Below are positions 7,316-13,382 of a DNA stretch of 16,278 nt, in pieces. A program made the position numbers and the translations under genes. Numbering within the stretch: position 1 is the stretch's first letter; each line of letters opens with the position of its first letter. Source of the stretch: Gammaproteobacteria bacterium (GTDB lineage Bacteria > Pseudomonadota > Gammaproteobacteria > SZUA-152). Below the pieces are notes generated by a model. The model made no database searches and was not told where the DNA came from. It saw only the letters and a program-made list of their open reading frames with translations. The stretch lies in assembly GCA_030617485.1 (NCBI GenBank), contig JAUWVK010000020.1, positions 1 to 16,278 of the forward strand. Direction: 5' to 3'.

Positions 7316-9112
7316 TTAAAAACTGCGGGAAGCTTGAAAATACAGCGATTTTGACAATTGCCGCTCTCCATTTCCAATTATACGTATACTCAAGGAGGTA
7401 TCCAACAAACCCAGGCTGTACCTAAAGCGATTATCCCAGTCCCAGGGGGTCTCCTGGTTAACGCTATCGATCGCCCTGCTAGCAGTAAGCCTTGAGGTAA
7501 AGTTCATATTGTATAAGCCAAATGGCCTGTCATGACGATAAGAGAAGTTAGCCTGTGCATAGCGATTAACACTTGAGCTGGACACCCCCGGAACATCAGA
7601 AACAGTTTTCTGCCGACTCTCCGTGTATCCAACGGATCCTGCAAAATTACTCAACCGGTTAATGGTCACATCCTGAGAAACCGAAGCGTTAGCATGCTGG
7701 AATTCTGATTCTTGCTGCCCAAAGGATCTCGAATCAGAAATCTGTAAACTTCCATACAGTGCACCAGAGCGACCACGACGATTCCAGGACAGTCCTGCGC
7801 TATGATTGACCCCTCTCGAAAGTTCATCATTATCTGTATTCTTGCTCGCACTACCAGACTGTGAAAGATTCAAGCCAACAGAAGAGCCTTTGCCTGGCAC
7901 CCATCTCCTGTTTGCCGAATGTCCCAGCTGCATCCCTGTGGTTTGAACTGAAGTTGACGTTTCAGTAACGCCATTATCGGTACGAGAATTTGAATTGCTC
8001 GCATTGACACCCCACTGCCAATTATAGGTAAAACCAGCGACTTGAGTTTGGCTAGAACCATAATTCAGCCGAGCTGCCTGAGTCGTTGAGAGAGACTGAC
8101 TACTCCCGATATCCGAAGTACCCAGCGACATACTTGCGCCCATATTAATACGACGCGTCAGCCGATAGCTCAAACCAAGATTCGTATTCAGACTTTTTTG
8201 CTCAGTACTGGCTCCCTGAGACACAGTCTTGCTTGTTGAAACACGAACCCCTCCATTTACATTTACAGCGCGATGTTCAGGGCGCCAAAAGAAGTTGCTC
8301 GAAATTTGCGAAATAGTACTTTTATTATCGCCTAACCCATCCTCTGTATTTACAGACGTAGCCAGATTAGTCACCCCCAAATCAGTATTAGGCGTATACG
8401 TGTGATTCACGCTCGCAACATCCGTTAACGGTTTAAGTAGAGAGTCACTGGATTCGCTTGTAGACCGACTAGCAGACAACGTAAAGTTATGTGGCACTAA
8501 CCTGATCTCATAACGCGCACCAAACGTCTCACTATCAGACTGAACGCCACGCGAATCAAAATCTGTCGCTGAATACCAAAGGCTCGACCGCGAACCAATT
8601 GAGCGCCTACTTGCCCGTCCCTCATAAGTCTGCCGCAACGTCAATCGAGTAATCGTATGTTGGGAATCATCAGCAGCCTGGGTCGCATTTGAGAAGTAAT
8701 CGTTACGGCTGTCTGAACGAGAATAATTCAATGAAAATGGAAAACGGCTACGAGGAAATACACCCAGGGCAAAAGAACCTGACACTGACGTAGAATCAGA
8801 ACTGCTTGTGGTGGTCTCAGTATTGGAAACACCCAGAGTCAGTGCCGCAGAAGTCGTCGCAAACCAGGGCTGCCAGATGTAACCCCCTGCATTTATACTT
8901 CCCGTCAGGCTTGCGGTTTCAGACTCTGAGCTCCCGGCAGTAAAATAGCCATAATTGTAGCCCACGGAACCAGAATAACTCAGCGGCATGTATCGCCCAA
9001 ACAAGGCATGTACGCTACCAGAAGCGGCCAGAATAGATATTGCCACTAACCCCACAAAAGTCTGCGAGAAAGCGCCGCTCGGCCGACCAGGCCTCTTAAC
9101 AAACATGGCCAT
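7316..9112 (-). CDS. Large outer-membrane beta-barrel, candidate porin of an electron conduit
   Basis: A 598-residue outer-membrane protein. The signal peptide ends around SGSVHA. The rest alternates polar and hydrophobic residues with many Ser, Thr and aromatic girdle residues, in strands such as NYGYFTAGSS, RFPFSLNYSRSDSR and FRYSLGLLDTSLSIR. It ends LYFQASRSF, a C-terminal Phe typical of BAM-inserted barrels. I see no cysteine and no CXXCH, so it carries no heme itself. The size is in the range of barrels that sheathe cytochromes (MtrB, PioB, Omb types), and it heads an operon of cytochromes, which is why I propose that role. Sequence similarity to those families is not visible by eye, and a general OM channel is possible. 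The start ATG 9110-9112 has AGAGG upstream; a second ATG follows two codons later. Confidence 0.85.
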   Translation of the reverse strand: MAMFVKRPGRPSGAFSQTFVGLVAISILAASGSVHALFGRYMPLSYSGSVGYNYGYFTAGSSESETASLTGSINAGGYIWQPWFATTSAALTLGVSNTETTTSSSDSTSVSGSFALGVFPRSRFPFSLNYSRSDSRNDYFSNATQAADDSQHTITRLTLRQTYEGRASRRSIGSRSSLWYSATDFDSRGVQSDSETFGARYEIRLVPHNFTLSASRSTSESSDSLLKPLTDVASVNHTYTPNTDLGVTNLATSVNTEDGLGDNKSTISQISSNFFWRPEHRAVNVNGGVRVSTSKTVSQGASTEQKSLNTNLGLSYRLTRRINMGASMSLGTSDIGSSQSLSTTQAARLNYGSSQTQVAGFTYNWQWGVNASNSNSRTDNGVTETSTSVQTTGMQLGHSANRRWVPGKGSSVGLNLSQSGSASKNTDNDELSRGVNHSAGLSWNRRGRSGALYGSLQISDSRSFGQQESEFQHANASVSQDVTINRLSNFAGSVGYTESRQKTVSDVPGVSSSSVNRYAQANFSYRHDRPFGLYNMNFTSRLTASRAIDSVNQETPWDWDNRFRYSLGLLDTSLSIRIIGNGERQLSKSLYFQASRSF

Positions 9113-9435
9113 ACAGCACCTCTACCTCTCGGGAACCGCTGGCGCAAAAACCATGGTTATAAAAACCATGATCGCAAAAAAACTTTGCACGCCTCCCCCC
9201 CATTTTATTTACCTCTATTACTGCTGCTCTGGCGTGCGTTCTATCCCACCTAAAATACGCAGCGCACACGCAGTTTATTATAAATATACAACCAACTGGT
9301 ACAGAGCTATAAAGTATTCAGTTTATTTAAGACCGGGGCACCATGCAAATGTCACTCCCAACCAGTCAATATACCAATAGCCAGACCAAAAACCTCAGGA
9401 GCAGCCCGGAAAATATAATTTAAGCTCTGCCAGTG
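9113..9435. other. 323-bp intergenic region upstream of the barrel gene
   Basis: No convincing gene. It holds a direct repeat AAAAACCATG at 9146-9155 and 9161-9170, the first inside the palindrome AACCATGGTT. On the minus strand TATAAC could be a -10 box for the barrel operon, but I find no good -35. A run of seven C (9195-9201) reads as a purine-rich G-run on the minus strand. A 15-codon minus-strand frame (MVFITMVFAP to PER, start about 9169) ends at the ribosome site of the barrel gene. It could be a leader peptide, but its own ribosome site is poorly placed. The PpiC gene ends at the right side without a clear terminator. Confidence 0.4.
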
Positions 9436-10461
9436 CTACCGCCATGGTGCGTCATTGTATTCAACTTTTGTTTCAGCTTTTAGTTTACCGCCAAGGTTTT
9501 CCCAAGCTTGTTCCCCCTGGTCACGCTTATACAGTTTTAACGCGCGCTCTTTGACCGATTTTAGAGGGTTTAACACAGGCTTCTCACGATCTTCCAGGCG
9601 AAATATTGCAATCCCCTCCAGCAAAACTACCGGTGATGACACCTCCCCCGGCTCCATAAGGTCTAACACCTTCTGCGCATTATCACCCAACATTCCCGAG
9701 TGGGCATAACCCATATCACCGCCATTTTGAGCAGAATCATCGCCTGAATGGATTCGCGCCATGTCTGCAAAATCTGCCCCCTTGCCTATTCTTTCCAAAA
9801 TGTTATTAGCTTCCTTACTTGCTTCCTGCCACACCGGACTGCCTGAAGAAGGGTGGACCTTTAGTAAAATTATTGACACCCGCACTCTCTCAGGTGTTGT
9901 AAACAGTTTTTTGTTTTTCTGGTAATAACTACGCAACTCAGCATCATTTGGCACAGAAACTAAACGAACCTGCTTTTCCAGTAACTCTGCCAGGCTATCA
10001 CCCTGTAATTTCTCTTTTAGTTGCTTAAGCACCTTTTCACGCGCTTTTGGCCAATCTGGATTATCCTTAAACTTTGCATCAAAAGATTCAACCGTTTTTT
10101 GTACCTCTGCAGAATCCGGCTTTATACCGCGGCGTTTTGCTTCGTGAATAAACAATAACCGTAATACCAGCTGTTCAGCGACCTCCTTTCGATACTTTTT
10201 CATTTCACCTTCTGGCGTTTGACCATGATAAAAACGCTCGCGTAATCCCTTACGTAATGCCCCAATGTATTGAACCATACTGATGGTCTCACCATCGACA
10301 ATCGCGATGTAATCCAGGCCCTTCTTTTCCTGCTTTTGCTTTACACCAGAAACAGGCTGCGGTTCATTATCCGCGGACCCTTTTGTTCCCGCTTGCGCCA
10401 TAGCTGACGCACAAGCCAGTAACACAATACTGATTAACGTTTTCCAACCTGTAACATTCAT
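9436..10461 (-). CDS. PpiC/SurA-type parvulin peptidyl-prolyl isomerase
   Basis: An exported proline isomerase or chaperone of 341 residues. The start is taken as ATG 10459-10461; a TTG nine bases upstream is possible and sits closer to the AGGT. The signal is MNVTGWKTLISIVLLACASAM. It can be cut by signal peptidase I after AMA or AQA, while LLAC would also pass as a weak lipobox. Residues 50-170 are a charged helical SurA-like N-domain. The parvulin domain is about 190-292, with VSIILLKVHP, QNGGDMGY and PGEVSSPVV. In this setting it probably helps fold secreted cytochromes or the barrel. It lies between the tetraheme cytochrome, from which a terminator separates it, and the barrel operon. 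Isomerases of this type accompany some extracellular cytochrome genes. Confidence 0.9.
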   Translation of the reverse strand: MNVTGWKTLISIVLLACASAMAQAGTKGSADNEPQPVSGVKQKQEKKGLDYIAIVDGETISMVQYIGALRKGLRERFYHGQTPEGEMKKYRKEVAEQLVLRLLFIHEAKRRGIKPDSAEVQKTVESFDAKFKDNPDWPKAREKVLKQLKEKLQGDSLAELLEKQVRLVSVPNDAELRSYYQKNKKLFTTPERVRVSIILLKVHPSSGSPVWQEASKEANNILERIGKGADFADMARIHSGDDSAQNGGDMGYAHSGMLGDNAQKVLDLMEPGEVSSPVVLLEGIAIFRLEDREKPVLNPLKSVKERALKLYKRDQGEQAWENLGGKLKAETKVEYNDAPWR

Positions 10462-10589
10462 AATCAACAAATACCTAAATTTAACTGTTGCACAGATAAT
10501 GGCAGCCTGGCTCTGGTATCACTAAAGACTTGCCTTAGTGTTTAAAATATCAACAATCAGAGGGGGAGTTACCGAAAAAATCAACCCAA

Positions 10590-10634
10590 AGAAAAAGGCT
10601 GGCAGCCTGGTTATTTTACCAGACTGCCAGCCTT
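10590..10634 (-). terminator. Intrinsic terminator after the tetraheme cytochrome
   Basis: Arms AAGGCTGGCAG (10595-10605) and CTGCCAGCCTT (10624-10634) pair over 11 bp. After one mismatch the stem continues for 4 more (10607-10610 with 10619-10622) around an 8-base loop. On the minus strand the stem is followed by TTTTTC. It sits 28 bp past the cytochrome stop, so that gene is probably transcribed alone. Confidence 0.85.
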
Positions 10635-10661
10635 GTTCAGATCAATTGCTAACTGCCGTCC

Positions 10662-11594
10662 CTACTTATCGTGGCAAGTCAAACAGATCTTACTTCCGTT
10701 GTTTGATGCACCACCGTTAACAGCAGGATCTATGCGCAGGAAGGTAGTGGTTTCAAGATGAGGATCATGACATGAACCACATTCTACAAATGGCTCATCT
10801 ACACCGCCAGTGGCAAATTTTCCGCCGCTATTATCTCGACGTGTGTAAAGTTTGAAATCCCATTTGTCTAACACGCCGTCTGTTGATTCAGTACCAGCCA
10901 ATGCCATGGTGGCGTTGTCTACCCACCAGGTATTTTTACCGCCGGTGCCATCGAATGAAGCCGCGTTGAAATCAGTATCACGTCCTGGACCCGCTGTGTT
11001 ACCAGCACGGTAACCACCACCAGCATACTGCACACTTACTGGATGATCATTACGCAGATCAGTACCAATTTCAAAAATATTGCTTCCACCATCATCAACA
11101 CTGTCACGGAAGATACCAGTAGCGGTGTCTATGCTGTTGTCGTCAGATGTCCAGGTGTATGCCAAACCGTTGGTGCCACCACCAGTACGATCATAACCAC
11201 CAGAGCCTGAATCATTGATGATGTTATCAAGAGCCTGAGTACCGTCATGGCAAGTTAGGCAGGCCAGGGAAACAGAACCGATTGAGGTAATGCCAGCATC
11301 CAGTGTCGAGGTACCCAAATCGTCATAAGTCTGATACACGGCTGTGGAAAGTCGCTTATTCCATAAGGGAACTGCTACCGGGTTGGCTACAGTACCAATG
11401 TCGCCACCGTGTGGTGTATGACAGAAAATACAGATTTCGCCAGTATCTCCAGCTGCCACTCTATTCACCGAACCAGTACCACCGGCACCAAGATAATGTT
11501 TAGTAGCAGTAATGCCTGCTGTTGCTGAGCCGGCAAATAACAAAGCCGTACCCATGACTACTGTCGCAAGCGACACTTTCACGAACTGTTTCAT
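10662..11594 (-). CDS. Tetraheme c-type cytochrome, candidate extracellular carrier or filament subunit
   Basis: A secreted 310-residue tetraheme cytochrome. The start ATG 11592-11594 is preceded by AGGGGG seven bases upstream, and a signal peptide (1-26, ending SATA) follows. The longer in-frame start at 11642 has neither. Heme motifs start at C55, C112, C272 and C304. The only other histidines are H33 (TKH), H62 (CHTPH), H184 (NDHP) and H279 (CHDPH): four distal ligands for four hemes, with none spare. The 155-residue loop between hemes 2 and 3 is Gly/Asp/Asn/Thr-rich, as in surface proteins. The last heme is two residues from the C-terminus. The core is shared with the larger cytochrome at the window's left edge. 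It has its own promoter region and terminator. Heme number and neighbours (NHL, PPIase) recall OmcE-type filament cytochromes, but this needs structural comparison. Confidence 0.93.
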   Translation of the reverse strand: MKQFVKVSLATVVMGTALLFAGSATAGITATKHYLGAGGTGSVNRVAAGDTGEICIFCHTPHGGDIGTVANPVAVPLWNKRLSTAVYQTYDDLGTSTLDAGITSIGSVSLACLTCHDGTQALDNIINDSGSGGYDRTGGGTNGLAYTWTSDDNSIDTATGIFRDSVDDGGSNIFEIGTDLRNDHPVSVQYAGGGYRAGNTAGPGRDTDFNAASFDGTGGKNTWWVDNATMALAGTESTDGVLDKWDFKLYTRRDNSGGKFATGGVDEPFVECGSCHDPHLETTTFLRIDPAVNGGASNNGSKICLTCHDK

Positions 11595-11633
11595 GTTGAA
11601 ACCCCCTATGGTCTCGTGTTTATTTAAAAGGTC

Positions 11634-11662
11634 AATGTACAAATTAGTACAAATTCAATCAA
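11634..11662 (-). promoter_or_regulatory. Possible proximal sigma-70 promoter of the tetraheme cytochrome
   Basis: On the minus strand TTGATT (11657-11662) and TACATT (11634-11639) are 17 bases apart, each matching four of six consensus bases. Transcription would start near 11627, giving a leader of about 33 bases before the ATG. It is weaker than the promoter at 11741-11770. Confidence 0.3.
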
Positions 11663-11733
11663 AATGCTGCCTGAGATAATACAGTGTTCATGCACAACTG
11701 TCTTCAGACAACAGCGTTATTTCCCTAGAACTT

Positions 11734-11797
11734 AAAGTGATTTTTAGCACAGCCCCAAATTCCCTGTCAACATGAAAGTGATTAGGTGTATATCACT
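11734..11797. repeat. AAAGTGATT repeats flanking a promoter
   Basis: The 9-mer AAAGTGATT occurs at 11734-11742 and again at 11775-11783, a 41-bp step or about four helical turns. The second copy forms an inverted repeat, AGTGAT (11777-11782) with ATCACT (11792-11797), arms 6 bp and spacer 9. One copy overlaps the -10 and start region and the pair lies just upstream of the -35 of the promoter at 11741-11770. This arrangement suits a regulator that binds both positions, but no regulator gene is in the window. Confidence 0.4.
11741..11770 (-). promoter_or_regulatory. Likely main sigma-70 promoter of the tetraheme cytochrome
   Basis: On the minus strand a perfect TTGACA (11765-11770) is followed after 18 bases by TAAAAA (11741-11746). 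The predicted start near 11734 gives a leader of about 140 bases. Inverted-repeat elements sit directly upstream of the -35. Confidence 0.5.
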
Positions 11798-11916
11798 GTG
11801 TGAACTTAATCTATCGGGTTTTACGATTAATGCAGCGAAAGATACTGTTAATAGTTATCGAATCAACAAGTTAATGATTTCACCTACTACCCATAGGCGC
11901 ATAAAAAAATCGTTAA

Positions 11917-11936
11917 AATGTGAACTGCGTCACATT
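11917..11936. promoter_or_regulatory. CRP-type palindrome AATGTGA-N6-TCACATT
   Basis: Both 7-bp arms are perfect, with the TGTGA-N6-TCACA core of CRP/Vfr sites. It lies about 190 bp upstream of the predicted start of the tetraheme cytochrome promoter at 11741-11770, far for classical activation. On the minus strand the same palindrome could fold as a short hairpin, followed seven bases later by seven T (11903-11909). A terminator for a short transcript from further upstream is therefore an alternative reading. Confidence 0.55.
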
Positions 11937-12032
11937 GGATATTTGCAAAATGATCTCCCTTCTGTATTGCAAATACGAATAGAAATCACCCCACATATCC
12001 GATTTGGTGATAACTAAAATTTTGGGATTAAA

Positions 12033-12051
12033 TCAAACGATTCTCATTATC
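12033..12051. promoter_or_regulatory. Fur-box-like sequence
   Basis: On the minus strand GATAATGAGAATCGTTTGA matches the 19-bp Fur consensus at 14 positions, with the first 13 nearly perfect. It lies 48 bp past the end of the NHL gene and inside the non-coding stretch upstream of a four-heme, hence iron-rich, protein. A -10-like GATAAT is within it, but I find no good -35. Confidence 0.4.
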
Positions 12052-12098
12052 CCTATCTATTAAAAGCAGAACTCCCTGAAACAAAAACACAACGGTTT

Positions 12099-13262
12099 TT
12101 ACTGTCTTTTTTCTTTGGCTTCTGTATTCCGAGCCGTAACAATTAGAGTCATTTCCTGCTCCGACAACCGTCGAAGCACGTCAATCTTGGCAAATAACTG
12201 GTCAACAATATAAACGTGTCCCAACTCATCCACCGCCACGCTCGCTGGTAACGCAAACTGCCCCGGTTCATCGCGCATGCCTTCACCGCCTACAGCAAGC
12301 AATAATTGCCCCTCTGGGGTAAAAACCTGGACATTGCGAAAGGCTGCATCGGATACATAGACAACACCATCCGAACCCACGGCCAAACCACGAGGGCGTG
12401 CCAGATTGCCAAAATTTCGGCCATTCTCACCCCAGGCACGCAGAAACGTTCCTTGAGGAGTAAAGACCTGCACACGAAAGTTTCCACCATCGAGCACGTA
12501 AAGCGTCTTATCGGGCGCTACAGCCACCTGGGTCGGCAGATTAAATTCACCATTGCCAGTGCCTCGCTTTCCAATGACAGACAGACGAACCCCTTTTTGG
12601 TCATAAACCACCACCCGGTGTTTTTCGCTGTCGATACCCCCGGCATCAACCACATAAACTCGGGTTGAGTCTTTGGTGACAGCCACACCCACCGGCCGAT
12701 CCAGATCATCAGGGCCACCAAATTCGCGTAAATACATGCCTACCGAATCATAGACAAATACCTTTCTGGCCTTGCCATCAACCACATAGATCTGCCCTTT
12801 ATTGTCGACAGCAACGCCCAGCGGTTTGGTCAGCAGACCTTTTTTACCAACGTTGCCAAACTGATAAAGTTTTTTACGGTGCAGATTAAAAATAAAACCC
12901 ATCTTCCGCATGGAGTCCGTCACCACAACCAAACCATCACCTGCCGCTACCCCAAAAGGTTTGGCAAAAATTCGCTGGGTGCTTGAATCACCGGTAACCG
13001 CAATTCGAAACCGTTCCTCGGTACTCAGCGGTTTAATACTGTCCTCTGAGCGCAGCGTAGCCACATTAACAAAACGAGGGGGATTTGGCAACTTGGGCCA
13101 GTAGATGCGTGGCAGATCAACCCGCTTTTCTGTTTGCGCGCAACCAAGAAAAAAAACAGGCAAAAGAACCAGAAGAAATAATCTACGAGCTGGAAGTGGT
13201 AATGATTGTCGTATGGCAAAAAACACGGGCGCTATGGTGCTCGATAGTGGAGCATGGTGCAA
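12099..13262 (-). CDS. NHL-repeat beta-propeller lipoprotein, start codon uncertain
   Basis: The third NHL propeller lipoprotein of the window. Blades include RPVGVAVTKDSTRVYVVDAG, GEFNLPTQVAVAPDKTLYVL and RPRGLAVGSDGVVYVSDAAF. There is no heme motif. The longest frame begins with TTG at 13260-13262, but it adds an unlikely leader (HHAPLSSTIAPVFFA) before a normal lipoprotein signal, RQSLPLPARRLFLLVLLPVF, which runs to FLGC. GTG at 13224-13226 is an alternative start. An ATA codon (13212-13214) stands exactly where an ATG would give the neatest signal peptide. None of these has a clear ribosome site. An in-frame stop lies just upstream of the TTG. It is separated from the FadL-like gene by a terminator and from the tetraheme gene by the 504-bp regulatory region, so it may be transcribed alone. 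Confidence 0.88.
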   Translation of the reverse strand: MHHAPLSSTIAPVFFAIRQSLPLPARRLFLLVLLPVFFLGCAQTEKRVDLPRIYWPKLPNPPRFVNVATLRSEDSIKPLSTEERFRIAVTGDSSTQRIFAKPFGVAAGDGLVVVTDSMRKMGFIFNLHRKKLYQFGNVGKKGLLTKPLGVAVDNKGQIYVVDGKARKVFVYDSVGMYLREFGGPDDLDRPVGVAVTKDSTRVYVVDAGGIDSEKHRVVVYDQKGVRLSVIGKRGTGNGEFNLPTQVAVAPDKTLYVLDGGNFRVQVFTPQGTFLRAWGENGRNFGNLARPRGLAVGSDGVVYVSDAAFRNVQVFTPEGQLLLAVGGEGMRDEPGQFALPASVAVDELGHVYIVDQLFAKIDVLRRLSEQEMTLIVTARNTEAKEKRQ

Positions 13263-13324
13263 GCATTACAAACGACACAAACATGTTCAAATCCACGCTA
13301 TCGTCGTAAAAAAACGTAGCCAAT

Positions 13325-13356
13325 AAAAAAGGGCGTGCAAAGCACGCCCTTTTTTT
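13325..13356 (-). terminator. Strong, symmetrical intrinsic terminator
   Basis: A perfect 8-bp GC-rich stem GGGCGTGC (13331-13338) with GCACGCCC (13342-13349), loop AAA, is flanked by an A-run on the left and a T-run on the right, so it can work in both directions. On the minus strand it ends the FadL-like gene that stops at 13383. Confidence 0.92.
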
Positions 13357-13382
13357 GTTACTTAATAACGCCTGGTCAGATA

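Larger units (their letters stand above)
11595..12098. other. 504-bp AT-rich non-coding region upstream of the tetraheme cytochrome
   Basis: No supported gene. An 81-codon plus-strand frame at 11772-12017 has no ribosome site and no recognisable protein character. The region contains, on the minus strand in order of transcription, a Fur-like box, a CRP-type palindrome followed by a T-run, a TTGACA promoter flanked by AAAGTGATT repeats, and a weaker promoter near the cytochrome. The length and density of sites make this the main regulatory region of the window. A small RNA between about 12045 and 11903 is possible but unproven. Confidence 0.5.

Noticed and set aside
7201..7377. Longer N-terminus for the small triheme cytochrome
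   Set aside because: The extension overlaps the end of the barrel gene, lacks a ribosome site, and would bury the clean signal peptide that begins at 7200.
8988..9380. 130-codon plus-strand frame overlapping the start of the barrel gene
   Set aside because: It overlaps the barrel signal peptide antisense and has no ribosome site or recognisable protein features.
11595..11642. Longer N-terminus for the tetraheme cytochrome starting at 11642
   Set aside because: It would cover the strong AGGGGG ribosome site and place 16 residues before a perfect signal peptide.
11772..12017. 81-codon plus-strand frame in the regulatory region
   Set aside because: No ribosome site, no signal or domain character, and it overlaps promoter and operator-like elements of the opposite strand.
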